Shown: positions 24,826 through 36,313, counted from the stretch's first letter. The stretch is 64,000 nucleotides of DNA from Phallus indusiatus (GCA_027605045.1 JAQFWX010000001.1:124001-188000), one strand, 5' to 3'. The notes: generated by a model not told the origin, from the letters alone. Program-made: numbers and translations.

Positions 24826-26293
24826 ATGGAAGAAGGCAGCCCAATCAGTCAAGTCAACAGAGTATCACTAGATTTAGTAGAGAGGGTGGCAGAAGGATTT
24901 GCTAGTTCTCTTTTTTATGGTATGGCGTCACTAGAAATTCTCAAGCCAACGTCTTCCATAACTCATACCGCAGTTGTTGCCCTGGTTGTACTGGTATATG
25001 ATATCCTGCTCACTTTAGAAGAAGAGGTGAGCGCTCTTATATGAGAAGACTCAGTAATGCTCAATACATAATTGGGAATTAGAGAGTGTTCATATGGAAG
25101 TAAGTGATACATTTATATGTCCCGTATCTCACAATATTACGCGTACTGATATCATAAAGGTCGAGGTGGTCGCCAGTCAAATGCATTTATATACTCGTCC
25201 GATATCTCGCCCTCGTTCTGCTGGTGTAAGGCGTAGTGAATTCCAATATATCTCAGAACTCATTTCATTCAAAACAGTGTTCGAACTATTTCCGACCTCT
25301 CAATTGGCTTCTCAGCATGTGAGGCAGTAAAGTGGATTGAAGGTGTTGGAGGCGTATTTTTGGAGGCAGCCGCAGATATGTACTTGGTTTATCGAGGTTC
25401 TGAAAATCACCAAATCTTCAATCTTCGTCGTATCAATAACACCTTTTTTTTAGTGTATGCCTTGTACAAAGGAAATAAGTATCTTTGTTTTTGTTTCATT
25501 GCCCTATATATTGGTGTACAAGCGACGACATTCTCGCTTGTGAGCACTCTCTCACAAGATTATGTTTCTATCCCAAACCCTGCACCACAACTTCGTCCTC
25601 TCTTGGGTAATTGTATTCAATTCTCACTTACATTTAAAATTACTTCTGTCTGGTATGCAGCCTGTGGCTATTATTTCATTCCCTTATTAAATAATATTTC
25701 TTTATATAGGATTATCTATCTCGGATTTCACAGTATTCTTTTCATGTGTTTGCTTCTTCGAACAGTGTATAGGTGTTACGAAGCATGGAATAATGAAATT
25801 CGCCTATCCCTGTTTTATATATTTATAAGAGATGGCAGCTGGGCCTACTTCCTGATTGTCGGTTTGTCATGCTAGTGTCATTTTAAGTCTGAGGAGCCAC
25901 TGATTTTAATTGATTCGTTACGCTAGTCAGCTTGGTTCTCTGTGTCGTATCTGCTTTTGACTCGAGGATTCAGTACCTCGTTGGTCCCTCTGTCATGTAT
26001 GTTTCAAAGATCAGACCTTTCTACCTATTTTGAAATATCACCTTTTTTTTATAGGTGGTTATTTACTATCACCAGTGTCTGCGTGCGCGTACACCAGTTG
26101 GCATTTCGTATTGTAATCTTACCTTTATTTACAGTGCTGTCACTTAATTCTCAATCTGCGCATTGTTGCCTGCAATGAACTCTCTCTCACCGAAGACATG
26201 TCGCTTCCTTGGCAAGCGGTCAGTGATGTACGAATCGAAACAGGAACGACGTCAACGACAACAGTAACATCGATATCATCGACGGTGGTATAG
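24826..26293 (+). CDS. DUF6533/DUF6534-like multi-pass membrane protein (paralogue)
   Basis: The start exon MEEGSPISQVNRVSLDLVER then VAEGFASSLFY splices to VVALVVLVYDILLTLEEE, then RVFIWK and SRWSPVKCIYILVRYLALVL. Later exons give WIEGVGGVFLEAAADMYLVY, ALYKGNKYLCFCFIALYIG, IPNPAPQLRPLLGNCIQ, YIFIRDGSWAYFLIVG, LCVVSAFDSRIQYLVGPSVM and WLFTITSVC. The final exon is CHLILNLRIVACNELSLTED and ends in a Thr/Ser-rich tail with TAG at 26291-26293. It resembles the 18859-20302 protein in residues and in intron positions, including the phase-0 intron just before the (S)C.LILNL block. Function unknown. Confidence 0.75.
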
Positions 26294-26412
26294 CAGTTTA
26301 CCGACACTAGTTGCTCAGCGCCACGTACAATAAATTAATCATCTAAAAGCTATAAATGCTGTAGTTATTTGAATGCTGTAATCATCTTAATTAATGACAT
26401 TAATGTAATCTC

Positions 26413-26434
26413 ATATATATATATATATATATAT
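26413..26434. repeat. AT dinucleotide microsatellite
   Basis: Eleven uninterrupted AT units between the 3' ends of the membrane-protein gene and ligase A. Polypyrimidine CCCTTT repeats follow at about 26570-26588. Confidence 0.95.
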
Positions 26435-26783
26435 ACGCGATGACTAGTAGCTTGACCGTTCGATTGCTAGCGGTAGTTATCATTTTCATTATAAAGATCA
26501 AGCCAAAATTGAAGCCAAAACTTAGATAGTTCGTGTAAAGTCGGGACTGTGAAAACGTAGACACTTTTCCCTTTCCCTTTCCCTTTTTCATTTACCAGTC
26601 AGTCGATACGTCCGACTTTCTGTCCTGAAAATTTTTTCCGACTGCCTTACACACGACTGGAGTTTTTCGCCCAAGTTTGTAGTATGTTTTTGGCCTCATA
26701 ACAGTGTCATCGATTGCTTTCATTTCATTTGGCCATTCTTGATCTATAATTACATAATAAAAACATCACAAAGTATCAGAATA

Positions 26784-29203
26784 TCATAATTTAGCTTGAT
26801 GGAAAATTCGCTGCTTCTGTTGATTCTGACTTTCGTATTGCTCCTGAAGGACGCGGCGGAGTACTTTGCCTAAAATCATATATATCAGCTAGTGCAAAAA
26901 TCTAATACTGAAACATACCCGTTGGATTCTTTGGTATCTGTCTATCAAAGACATGTTAATTGTGAGAAGGAGAAGAAGAAAAAAACACAAATCAAAATAA
27001 GCTCACCTCATTAACAAACTCAATTCCTCCCCTCAACCACTTATGCCGACTCAGATTCTTGCGTGTCCATGTATCAATAATCTCCCTTGCTTTATCTTCA
27101 CCAAGCGATTTTCCCTTTGAGTTTAAGATAATCCATGCTCGAAGAGCTTTGTCGTCCGACGTTCGCGCGGTGGGAAGATTTACGCCCACTGCTGCTACAT
27201 CCGCCACTATCCCGGATGGTTCATCTAAAATGGTGTTTTCAACTTCAGAAGGGGCAACTTGTAGCCCAGATATTTTCAGCGTGTCCTAGTGTATTATAAA
27301 TGAGAGAGAAGGAAACAAACCGCCGAGAGTAGAATGAAATAATCTTTGCGCCGCGCACCTTTACACGGTCTTCGAACCAGAAGGCGCCTTTCATGTTTGC
27401 GCGTAAACGATCCCCAGTTCTCAACCACCCTCCTTGCAGAAATGTTTGTCGCGTCGCTTCGGGATTATCCCAGTACCCTAATATATTGGTAAAATGAAGC
27501 CATAAAAAGAAAAAGAACTTCCAAATACCTAGTGCAACTGTGGGACCTTTGACGTATAACTCCCCAGCTTCGTTGGGTAAACAATGTGTCCCATCTGCAC
27601 GAAGAATCATAACTTCAAGGCCTGCAGACAGTATACCTGCGTTTTTGAGAGATCATCTGGTTGTGAATGAACGAATAGATTTCGCAAATCTGACCTGTAA
27701 ATGGGTGATCAAAATTGACCCGGCCGTTGAGTATACCGGGAAAGGGATGAATGAGTACGCTCAGTGTCTAATAGATTATGAATAACAATAAAAATGAAAC
27801 AACATATATAGACTTACTGCTTCAGTCAACCCAAATCCTGAACGAAGCGTTAATTATATTCAATTTTGGAATGAGGAGCTTCAGAGATTGTTACCTTCGG
27901 TAGGGGTACTCTGGGGAAGAACGGTCCGCATACGTTTCACTAGCGTGGATGGTACGTGGGCCGCTCCAAATATATATGCCCCGACGGAACTGAAATCTGT
28001 CTTGTGGAATTTGGGAGAGCTCAATAATGTGTGCATGACAGACGGAAGGAGGAATAGAGTTGAGATTTTATACCTGAATGGTGAGTTCGGCGGATGCGAG
28101 GGGTAAAAGGCGAGTAGACGTACTTGGGAACGACATCTAAAACTAAGTCAAGGTCCCACTTGGGAAGGATAACAACTGTGTTCGCGCGCAGTGCGAGCCT
28201 GACAATTATTATAGCCGTCAGTTTTGGTCAAAAAATATTCTTAGGATGCAGAATTACCGTAAGCAAAGTATGTGTAGTCCATAACCATGAGATAAAGGTA
28301 GAAATCCTAACATAATGGGTATGGTGGCAGTTTGAGTGGGAGGCTTAGTATGATAAGAACAATTATTACGTTTCAGAAAAGCGACCATGAACGTACTAAT
28401 ACTTTTGCGATCTCCGACGATTGCAACGCGCCTTGGAAAAAGCTTGCAATTAAATTGCCATGGGATATCATAACGGCTGACTGTGAGTTCATATAAAACT
28501 TTTTTATTAAGATCACGACCAAAATGTACCCTTTGGCAATCCGGTAGTCCCACTAGAAAAGAGCAAGTATGCCAATGTATCCCTCTTAGCGTCTCTAACA
28601 GGGGCGCGTGAGAGTCGCAGGGTCACTGTAGCGTCTATCAACTGATCAAGAGATTTAAATGTTGAGCTGAGAATGTTCCCTTCCAGTATGAAGATATTTG
28701 CTTCAGGAAAGCCCATATCTCTTGCTACTTTGAGAAAGGTTTCTAGTAACGAGGCATGGACAAAGACATGTGTAGGTCGGGACAATTGGATATAATGACG
28801 CAATTCTCGCGGAGATGAGTAGGCCGGGAATGAGACGAAAGGGGTGGCTAAGACAAGGGATGTATGAATTATTGTCAAATATTCCTAGAAACTGTCATTA
28901 GAAATAAAACCAAAAGAACGCAAGGCAAGAACAAAAACATGCCAGGCAATTTTCACTAAAAATTCCAATCATGCCGCTCGTTTGTATTCCTATACCTCCC
29001 GATTTCTTGTCAGCCCCTAAGATAGTCGCCGCATCGTAGACTCTCTCCAAGAATTCATCTCGAGTTCGCTTCTTGCCCGTTACACCGCAAATACACAAAA
29101 CATGATCGGGGATAGTTTGAACTCTTGGAGAGCGATACAACACATTGTGATAGTTGGTTGAGGGAATTGGAGGAAGCTCGGGGTAGAGAGATCGAAGGTA
29201 CAT
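26784..29203 (-). CDS. ANL-superfamily CoA ligase-like enzyme A
   Basis: An adenylate-forming enzyme of the 4-coumarate/acyl-CoA ligase type, about 550 residues in roughly nine exons. Visible in order are LAYLLFSSGTTGLPK (P-loop), AVMISHGNLIASFFQ, PIMLGFLPLSHGYGLHI, VVILPKWDLDLVLDVVPK, FGLTEATLSVL, GELYVKGPTVALGYW, GGWLRTGD (ribose-binding Asp), DTLKISGLQVAPSEVEN, and IPKNPTGKVLRR with the catalytic Lys. There is no carrier or reductase domain. The C-terminus is AKL, a canonical peroxisomal PTS1-type tripeptide. The start at 29203 (MYLRSLYPELPPIPS) is chosen by alignment to the paralogues; an in-frame ATG lies 24 bases upstream. The first intron appears to have a GC donor (28942-28941). The frame looks intact; the substrate is unknown. 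Confidence 0.85.
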
Positions 29204-29965
29204 TGTGTTGTGCGTGCTCACTATCATTACTTGACTTATGTACTAAATCGGCTTAGTGTTTCCGACCCCGTATGGCCGTTCTTATAGTTAGCGCACACGA
29301 TAATTCAAAATTAGAACACGCTCACGCCTGTCATAAGAAGTATATAAGATCTCACTGAAAAACATGCGTCAACGTCCTGCATCCTCAGCGATACGTAAGA
29401 CTATGGAGGACGACATGCCAAACTCGACAGAACTTGGCAGAAATAACTTGGAAAGAAGAGTCGCTTCAGTGCATGTTAGGTAAGCAGCATTACCACGCCG
29501 CTTACCAAGTAGGGTTAGAGCTTCAAACGTTCAGGTCTCAGAGTTTTAGAGGCTAGGGTTTAATTGATGTACATTTTCTCTGCAATCAACGTCAAAGTAT
29601 GTGTACTCCTCCTGCGAGGAGTTCTCAGTTGAGGACGTGACAAACGCCGACTTTGCTTTCGGAGTTCTAGAGCAACTCCCGTGTGACAATTGCCCGATCG
29701 GTCTCCAATATCTCGGCGCACGGCCATTTTACGCACAAATACTGGACTTATGCCTTTGATGCTGAACGCAGAATTCACAACGAATTGACAATGATGGCGA
29801 TGTTTTTCTGATGTGCTTGACCCTGGCAGTGGCAGGACATACGTAAGTATACCTCGGCGAAAATTCGTTACACGACACAATCAGACAAAGCTCTTCAAAG
29901 CTTCACCCATGTACTTGAAATCGCCGTACCGAACGTTCCTCCCAAGAACTATTTCGCCCTGACAC
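29191..29965. repeat. Duplicated divergent promoter, copy 1
   Basis: About 0.78 kb that recurs at 33105-33934 in the same orientation with high identity and small indels. It starts just inside the first codons of ligase A and runs through the upstream region to a stub of ligase B's first exon (MYLKSPY then a frame break). An 11-base gap relative to copy 2 lies near 29928. Here the ligase A end is intact and the ligase B end is broken. Confidence 0.92.
29909..29965 (+). pseudogene. 5' stub of ligase B gene in promoter copy 1
   Basis: The sequence reads as the first codons of ligase B (MYLKSP, then the codons for NYFAL after a small deletion that shifts frame). It stops matching ligase B at 29965, where unrelated DNA begins. 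It cannot make a ligase. Confidence 0.85.
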
Positions 29966-30657
29966 GACGCGCATGACGTTTGCTGTATCTATTGATCCGT
30001 ATCTCCAGCCTGTATGTTTCTTTATTCACCCCCTCCATTCATCTCATCGTAGTTTTCTTCAGCCTGTTCCAGAATCTGCTACCGTCCAGTGGCGTCTCCA
30101 AAATGTCGCAATTCTAGAGGCCCCCAACATGGAGTTTTCTAAAGTACGTCCTAAATTGGAGTACAATCAACCTATAGAAACCACGGACGGTACCAAGACC
30201 AAATAAATCAAATCAAGCGAACCCGTGATGCACCAAAACGTTTTCGGAGTCGTACTTCCACTCGCCACTTCAGACGTCTTACAACCGTCAGAGATAATAT
30301 GGGAAAGACGAAATGGATGGCTTCAGGAGTACGTGCAGGTCTCTAATAGGCGTGCGCAGGTGTTCATTGCAATATAATGTCGATTACGCTTGCGGAATGC
30401 TTAAATGTCGTTGACTGAGATCCAACCGCCAATGCTAGACAAAACAGTGTGTACAAAAGAACGGAAATTGATAAATTTTTATAATAAATAATGGCGGAAA
30501 GAGTGGATACATTGCGAATGAGAATAATCGGTATACATTGTAAAAAGAAATGGAACATGGGTTCGTACTCATTCCCAACTAGAATTTATGAAATTAATCA
30601 TCACCATCATCACCATCATCATCACCATCATCACCATCATCACCATTATCACCATTA
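29966..30657. other. Left part of the 3.1-kb insert, no gene supported
   Basis: The sequence beyond the promoter repeat is unrelated to ligase B. A short plus-strand frame (29973-30206) shows no motif. Confidence 0.5.
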
Positions 30658-30660
30658 TCA
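30597..30660. repeat. ATC/CAC trinucleotide repeat
   Basis: About twenty imperfect (ATC/ACC) units. One plus-strand frame would read as a run of His, but no gene structure supports that frame. The stop codon of the small secreted protein gene lies at its right edge. Confidence 0.9.
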
Positions 30661-31013
30661 AGACGGCACTAAAAATATTGTAAGAACGCCATACGTCTAA
30701 GGGAAACGTGTAGGACGAGGCTTACGATCTCGAAACAGGTTTCAGAGGCAGATGCATCCAATAAGCCTGGAGCGGTTTGTCCGTCTCCTTCCTCTATCAA
30801 CCGTTTTATTTCGTCACGCTTGCAAGAATCGAAACACTCCCCATCTACGAGGCCGGGAGACCCAGACACAATACTGCGGGATTTGATACCATCAGAGGCG
30901 GTACCACGAGACGTCGACGCAAAAACAAGAGGCGATTTGGTGGTCGGCAAAGCAACTGTCGCAGAGAAAGCCAAAGTGATAGAAATGAGTAAAGAGACGC
31001 GAGGGAACAACAT
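30658..31013 (-). CDS. Small secreted protein
   Basis: The start MLFPRVSLLISITLAFSATV then ALP is a convincing signal peptide with a likely cleavage after ALP. The mature part is about 80 residues with three Cys (GECFDSCKRD and SETCFE). A probable intron (GTAAGC…CCCTTAG) joins ETCFEI to TYGVLTIFLVPS, ending at 30658-30660. Without splicing the frame ends at 30669. There is no known domain. It lies inside the DNA between the two promoter copies, so it may have arrived with that insert. It is a candidate small secreted or effector-like protein by form only. Confidence 0.5.
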
Positions 31014-31130
31014 GATGATTAATAGAATTTTTAAAAAATTAGGTGTAAGATATTGTTGAAGATTGAAAGGTTATTGTAGAGGTCAAGGAGATGGCGAAAT
31101 TTATACTGAAAACAATGGAAGGGGTCGTCG

Positions 31131-31211
31131 CCCGCGACAACAAGACCGAGGATCAGTAGTTGTTGTCGCGGGAAAAGTTGAACTACTGATCCTCGGTCTT
31201 GTTGTCGCGGG
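31131..31211. repeat. Perfect 31-bp inverted repeat (hairpin)
   Basis: The arms at 31131-31161 and 31181-31211 are exact reverse complements, separated by 19 bases. The loop itself begins with another copy of the last 11 bases of the right arm (GTTGTCGCGGG). The arms are GC-rich in an AT-rich setting. Confidence 0.97.
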
Positions 31212-32594
31212 AAACATCACATGTCCGTAGATACTTACCGATCTCTACTGGCCGCCGCCATTATGTACCAGGTGTTGGGTTTTATTAGTTCGGACTATAT
31301 GATGTATTCAGTAGATTACATAATAGACTTGAGCTTTTGTCCTCCACCCATTTTGTGCTGTGTCGCGCTGTATCGTGTGTGCCGTGTTGTATCGTGTTAA
31401 CGTCAATTTTACGATCTCTTACGTCTGATTCTACCCTACATTCGTCTTATAATCCAATACCAGGTTAGCCTCAAAATCTGGCGTCACCTTCGGAGATGGG
31501 GCTCCATAAATAGCCTGGCCCGGATGTCATGAACTGCTTCGGCCGGGGTCTTTTGCACAACGACCGATTACGCATGAATAACCGGTACCAGTGAATGGAG
31601 ACTCGCTCACTTAAATGTCAATAACAATGGTCTTTTCTTGATTTGGGAGGCAACAATAAACTCACATTCAACACCAATGCTCTTGAGAAAACCTCAGACA
31701 AGCCTCAGAAAGGAGTTCGTTTTGCCTTATCAAGCACTGCTTAAAAAGTGCCGTTATGATGTACATAATGTGTCTTTCGTCGCTTTTCTTTCACTATTTT
31801 CGTGTGCTTTTCGCATATTCTGACGAAAACTCATTTTGAACACCAATATGAGATTAATATTTTCAAGAAAAAAAGGAAAATGTATTTGGACTAACCACTT
31901 ATTATTCATAATGCCACAGCCTGAGTGACCGCGAACAAGGAAATACGCCGAAGAGCTCGGCACTGATGTGGTGGGTATTCCAGACTTTAACGGAGCAAAA
32001 CACATATATTTAAAGAAATTTCAAGCCATGCTGTTGAACACAGTGCTGTACTACAATAAATATTGGGGACAAAGAGTAATAAATCCACTACGAATGAGAA
32101 TGAACGTCTCAAAGCTTGTTATTTCCTTTGCAGTTTCATAAATTATCGCGTTATTCCGCGCTAACAAGCATTGTAAGAATACTGTGAAATATGCAATAGT
32201 CACAATACTGCGGGATGACTTTGGATGAGGTAACACAGAAGAATAGATCCTCTGGGTTCTTTTTTTGATGTCTCAATAGAAGGTCTGTGGATACACGGAG
32301 ATACACGGTCAGCATTGTCAGCTTATCAACTGATGGGAGTTGACGTTGAAACGTTGACATGGACAGCCTATGCCCGAATGTATTCAGGTCTGTTTCTTTT
32401 TGAGCCCGTGCCGTATCTCAAATGCACATGTGCCATGAGAACAACCAAAGACGAAGTACGGCCCTACTCAATATATACCCGGATGAAGGGATCGTTGCTC
32501 GTGATGACAAATAGATTCATTATCATTTTCTTCCCTCTCGTGTGTCTTTAATCATTTCCATCGCTTTGTAAACCTCCAATACGAATATGTAAAT
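31212..32594. other. Middle of the 3.1-kb insert, no gene supported
   Basis: About 1.4 kb with only short overlapping frames on both strands. Repeated TGTCGTGT-like words occur near 31360-31400. No terminal repeats or transposase motifs could be recognised. Confidence 0.45.
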
Positions 32595-33104
32595 CTAAAC
32601 CATGTGCCTGTCAATATCAAATTGTACTGAAAGGTATTAAGAACCGCTGAAAAAAAAAACACATAGTAGACTTACCCTGATTCGTATACAGCTACGAATG
32701 TAAGATTACCCATTCCTGCACCCGCCGAACGGAAGTATCCAGATGGTTTAGAACGACCAGGAAGGAACCAAAGAGACGGCTTTGTAGCGGCAAAGCGTTC
32801 ATGGAAAGGGTTCTCCAGTTCAGAAACCCATTTCTCATTGCCCTATAAATCCAGAATCAACCAAAGCCTTTTCAAGAGAGAAACGGGTAAATAAAATATA
32901 TGATGTAATTGCACATAAAGTCTAACATAGACGTGTTCAGTAATTCTATCACTATTCATACAATATGGTAACGACGAGCATACCGGCGACTCCAGCATAT
33001 ACTAGATGACGAATGTTTGCTTCCAAAAGCTCTGGAAGCAAACCAGCGGCATTGCGTGATGTATCGCCCTGACCAGCGAACGCCAGATTTATGTCCGTAT
33101 TGTA
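32595..33104 (-). pseudogene. C-terminal remnant of a serine carboxypeptidase (S10)
   Basis: Spliced fragments match the end of fungal carboxypeptidases: NLAFAGQGDTSRNAAGLLPE, then LLEANIRHLVYAGVAG, and after an intron GNEKWVSELENPFHERF, GYFRSAGAGMGNLTFVAVYE, and SGHMV followed at once by a stop (32595-32597). The catalytic His motif GHM is present. The catalytic-Asp position after YAGVA is not restored, and nothing upstream of NLAF exists, because the sequence meets the duplicated promoter at 33104. The catalytic Ser part is missing. Truncation at both ends marks it as dead. Confidence 0.75.
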
Positions 33105-33934
33105 ATCGAAGGTACATTATGTTGTGCGTGCTCACTATCATTACTTGACTTATGTACTAAATCGGCTTAGTGTTTCCGACCCCGTATGGCCGTTCTTATA
33201 GTTAGCGCACACGATAATTCAAAATTAGAACACGCTCACGCCTATCATAAGAAGTAAGATCTCACTGAAAAACCTGCGCTCAAGTCATGCATCCTCAGCG
33301 ATACGTAAAACTATGGAGGACGACATGCCACATTGTCAAGCTCGCCGCTCTCGCGACAGAACTTGGCAGAAGTAACTTGGAAAGAAGAGTCGCTTCAGTG
33401 CATGTTAGGTAAGCGGCATTACCACGCCGCTTACCAAGTAGGGTTTCAGCAAGTTAGGGCTTCAAGATCTCAGGGTTCAGACCTTAGAGTTTTAGCAGCT
33501 AGGGTTTGTTGAAGAGTTTTGATTTATATGTACTCCTCGAGGAGTTCTCAGTTGAGGATACATACGACAAACGTTAAAGTTGCCGAGTTTGCCTTCGAAG
33601 TTCGGAGTTCTAGAGCAACTCCCATATGACAATTGCCCGATCGGTCTGCAACGGCCATTTTACGCACAGATACTGAACTCGTACCTTTGATGCTGAACGC
33701 AGAATTCGCAACGAATTGATATTGATGGAGATGTTTTTCTGATGTGCTTGGCCCTAGCAGTGGCAGGACATACGTGTACCAGCGTGTACCTCGGCGAAAA
33801 TTCGTTACACGACATGTGATTTAACGCCCAGTCCCACAATCAGACAGAGCTATTCAAAGCTTCACCCATGTACTTGAAATCGCCGTACCCGCCTCCACCG
33901 GACGTTCCTCCCAAGAACTATTTCGCCCTGACAC
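33105..33934. repeat. Duplicated divergent promoter, copy 2
   Basis: Direct copy of 29191-29965. Its left end keeps the first codons of ligase A on the minus strand (ATG at 33139-33141, then MYLR) and switches at 33104 into the carboxypeptidase remnant. Its right end continues into the intact ligase B. An A/T-rich TATATAA present in copy 1 (near 29340) is partly deleted here. Confidence 0.92.
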
Positions 33935-36313
33935 TAGATCTTGTGGCGCAATACCCATCGCCGGAACCAGACCACGTGTTGTACATCGACGCCATCTCTG
34001 GCGAGGAGCGCACAAAATCTCAGTTTTATGAACGTGTACACGACACAGCAACCGCGCTGGGCGCACCAATAGAAAAAGGAGGCCTAGGATTGAATAAGAA
34101 CCATGTTGTTGGAATATTGAGTCATAACTGTTTGGTGAGAGCACGACTTAGCCTCTTCTGTTTGTCGTTTTGTTTGTCACTGAAAAATAGCTTTGTCGTG
34201 TAAAAAGGACTATCCAGTGCTGGCATTTGCGCTACTTTCAATTGCTACACCTTTCTCCCTGTACTCATCTTTTGCGACGACGAGTGAACTCGAACATTAT
34301 CATGGAAAATCCAAGGCCACGCACGTTTTCCTCCATGCCGACTCCCTGGAGCGATTCCTACCTGTAGCGAGAAAAACCGGCCTTTCAGATGAAAATATCT
34401 TCATTATAGAGGGGAAACACACCAGCAAACACAGGGATCTCAACTCTCTGATCAACACCGTCCGGACACGCAAAATCCCTAGGGAACCAATACGTGAAGT
34501 CCAACCTAATGATCTCGCGTACCTCATGTTTTCAAGTGGAACAAGTGGCCCTCCCAAGTGTGCGTTTGCAGCTCGACTGATTCCATTTTTTTACGACAAT
34601 GATTATTAGGTGTGATGGTCTCACATGCCAATCTATGTTTCACCGTATTCCAGGATCTCATGATCTACCTCACTTATCTGAAACTAAAACCTGTAACTTT
34701 TCCATCCCCTCTCTAATCATACACAGAGTGTGCTGATCTTCACATTCACATCTACCGTAGCCAACCGTGCCGCCTTCTAAGGCTGTAGCACTGGGTTTCG
34801 TACCAATGTTTCATACGATGGGTCTTCATTACCTTGGATTCAAGTAGGTGGACGTGTTGCAACACTCAAAAAACACCTTCCTTAATCAACGATAGACCAA
34901 CTCTAGGATATGCCACTATCGTTCTTTTACCAAAGTGGAATAGGGATATCTTTATTGAAGCTATACCAAAGTACGATAGTCCCGTATTTATGGCTTTCTT
35001 AACCGACCTGACCTCACAATCTCGTGCATTAAGATACCGTGTTACCGATCTGATCATTATTCCGTCCGTCGCTCATCAGCTCCTTGCTTCTCCCAAATTC
35101 CAAGAAGCAGATTTATCAACTATTCGAGCCGTTGGTTGTGCAGCATCGCATCTCCCACCCGCGCTGGCAAAGAAGTTTCAGGAGCGTTTGAACCACGCGC
35201 CATTGTCCGAAGGCACGTCTACTGTCCCTGATTTTCTTTTTTTTTTCTACAACTGCTAATCGTGTGTTAATTAGGTTTTGGCATGTCAGAAGCAGTATGT
35301 TTCTGCTCGAACTAATCCTTTTGCGTATCAAACCATAACATCGGAACATAGACATTAGCCTGCATAGGCCGAAGCCAACTTGCGCTCACGGAGCTAGGTC
35401 TATACGATGAAACGTCTACGGGTACGTCATACTTTACTTTCCGCTCGCTCAAGAATATTGGGTGACCTTACTACTCTCAGGTGTTATAATGCCTGGGATG
35501 GAAGGTGTCATTCTTCGTCCGGACGGTACGCATTGTTTGATCAACGAACCTGGAGATCTGTTTCTTAAAGGTCCTAATGTCGCATTGGGTTAGTCTACTT
35601 GTTTTCATCATTTAAAGGGTGATTTAATTTGTTTTTTGATAAATGCACAAAGGGTATCGTGATGACCCTGAGGCCACGAAGGCGGTTTATCTCAAAGGAG
35701 GTTGGCTACGTACCGGAGATCGATTCCGCGCGGACGCAAGAGGGCTATTGTATTTTGAAGACCGAGCGAAGGTATTGCGGCGTCGAAAGCCCTAAGCACC
35801 GGTTTACATTTCTTGTTCTTTAATAGGATACTCTCAAAGTTTCGGGACTCCAGGTATCGCCTGCCGAAATCGAAGAAACTATCCATATGGTACCAGGCGG
35901 CATAGTGCAAGATGTATCTGTTGCTGGCGTTCAGCTACCAAACGCGAGGACGACAGACGATAAAGCACCACGCGCTTGGGTTGCTTTGACAGACGCCGGG
36001 AAACGTTTACCAGAAGGGGAGGCTAAAGAACGGATTGATAGCTGGGTGAAGGAGAGACTGAGTAAATATAAATGGTTAAAGGGCGGTATCAAATTTGTGG
36101 ATACGGTATGACCTTTTTTTTTCTACTATATTTAGACATGTATTTCATGTCCCCTGTTTTGATAGATACCTCGGAATGTGACCGGTACGCTGTTATGATT
36201 TATTTCTCCCCTTTTCTCAATCAATGATGAACTTTTATGAAGGCAAAGCTCTTCGTCGGGTTTTGGTGGAAGAGTACGAAGCTGAGAAGCAACAAAGTCA
36301 AGCGAAACTTTGA
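33868..36313 (+). CDS. ANL-superfamily CoA ligase-like enzyme B
   Basis: Start MYLKSPYPPPPDVPPKNYFA. The first exon is followed by an intron at the same place as in the paralogues (after NCL). Motifs in order are LAYLMFSSGTSGPPK (Ser in place of the second Thr), VMVSHANLCFTVFQD, VALGFVPMFHTMGLHYLGFK, YATIVLLPKWNRDIFIEAIP, YRVTDLIIIPSVAHQLLASP, FGMSEA, GVILRPDGTHCL, GGWLRTGDRFRADARGLLYF, TLKVSGLQVSPAEIEE and IPRNVTGKALRRV. The C-terminus is QAKL, again PTS1-like. About ten introns; all junctions can be made in frame. It is transcribed away from ligase A. The promoter directly upstream is copy 2 of the duplicated segment. Confidence 0.85.

Noticed and set aside
30491..30700. Plus-strand frame with a long run of histidines
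   Set aside because: It is the translation of an ATC/CAC microsatellite and has no surrounding coding evidence.
31260..31480. Possible solo LTR (TG…CA ends on the minus strand)
   Set aside because: No second LTR, no clear primer-binding site and no target duplication could be seen.
32956..33141. A 61-codon minus-strand gene starting MIVSTHN
   Set aside because: It is a rearrangement product: the duplicated start of ligase A fused out of frame to a carboxypeptidase remnant.
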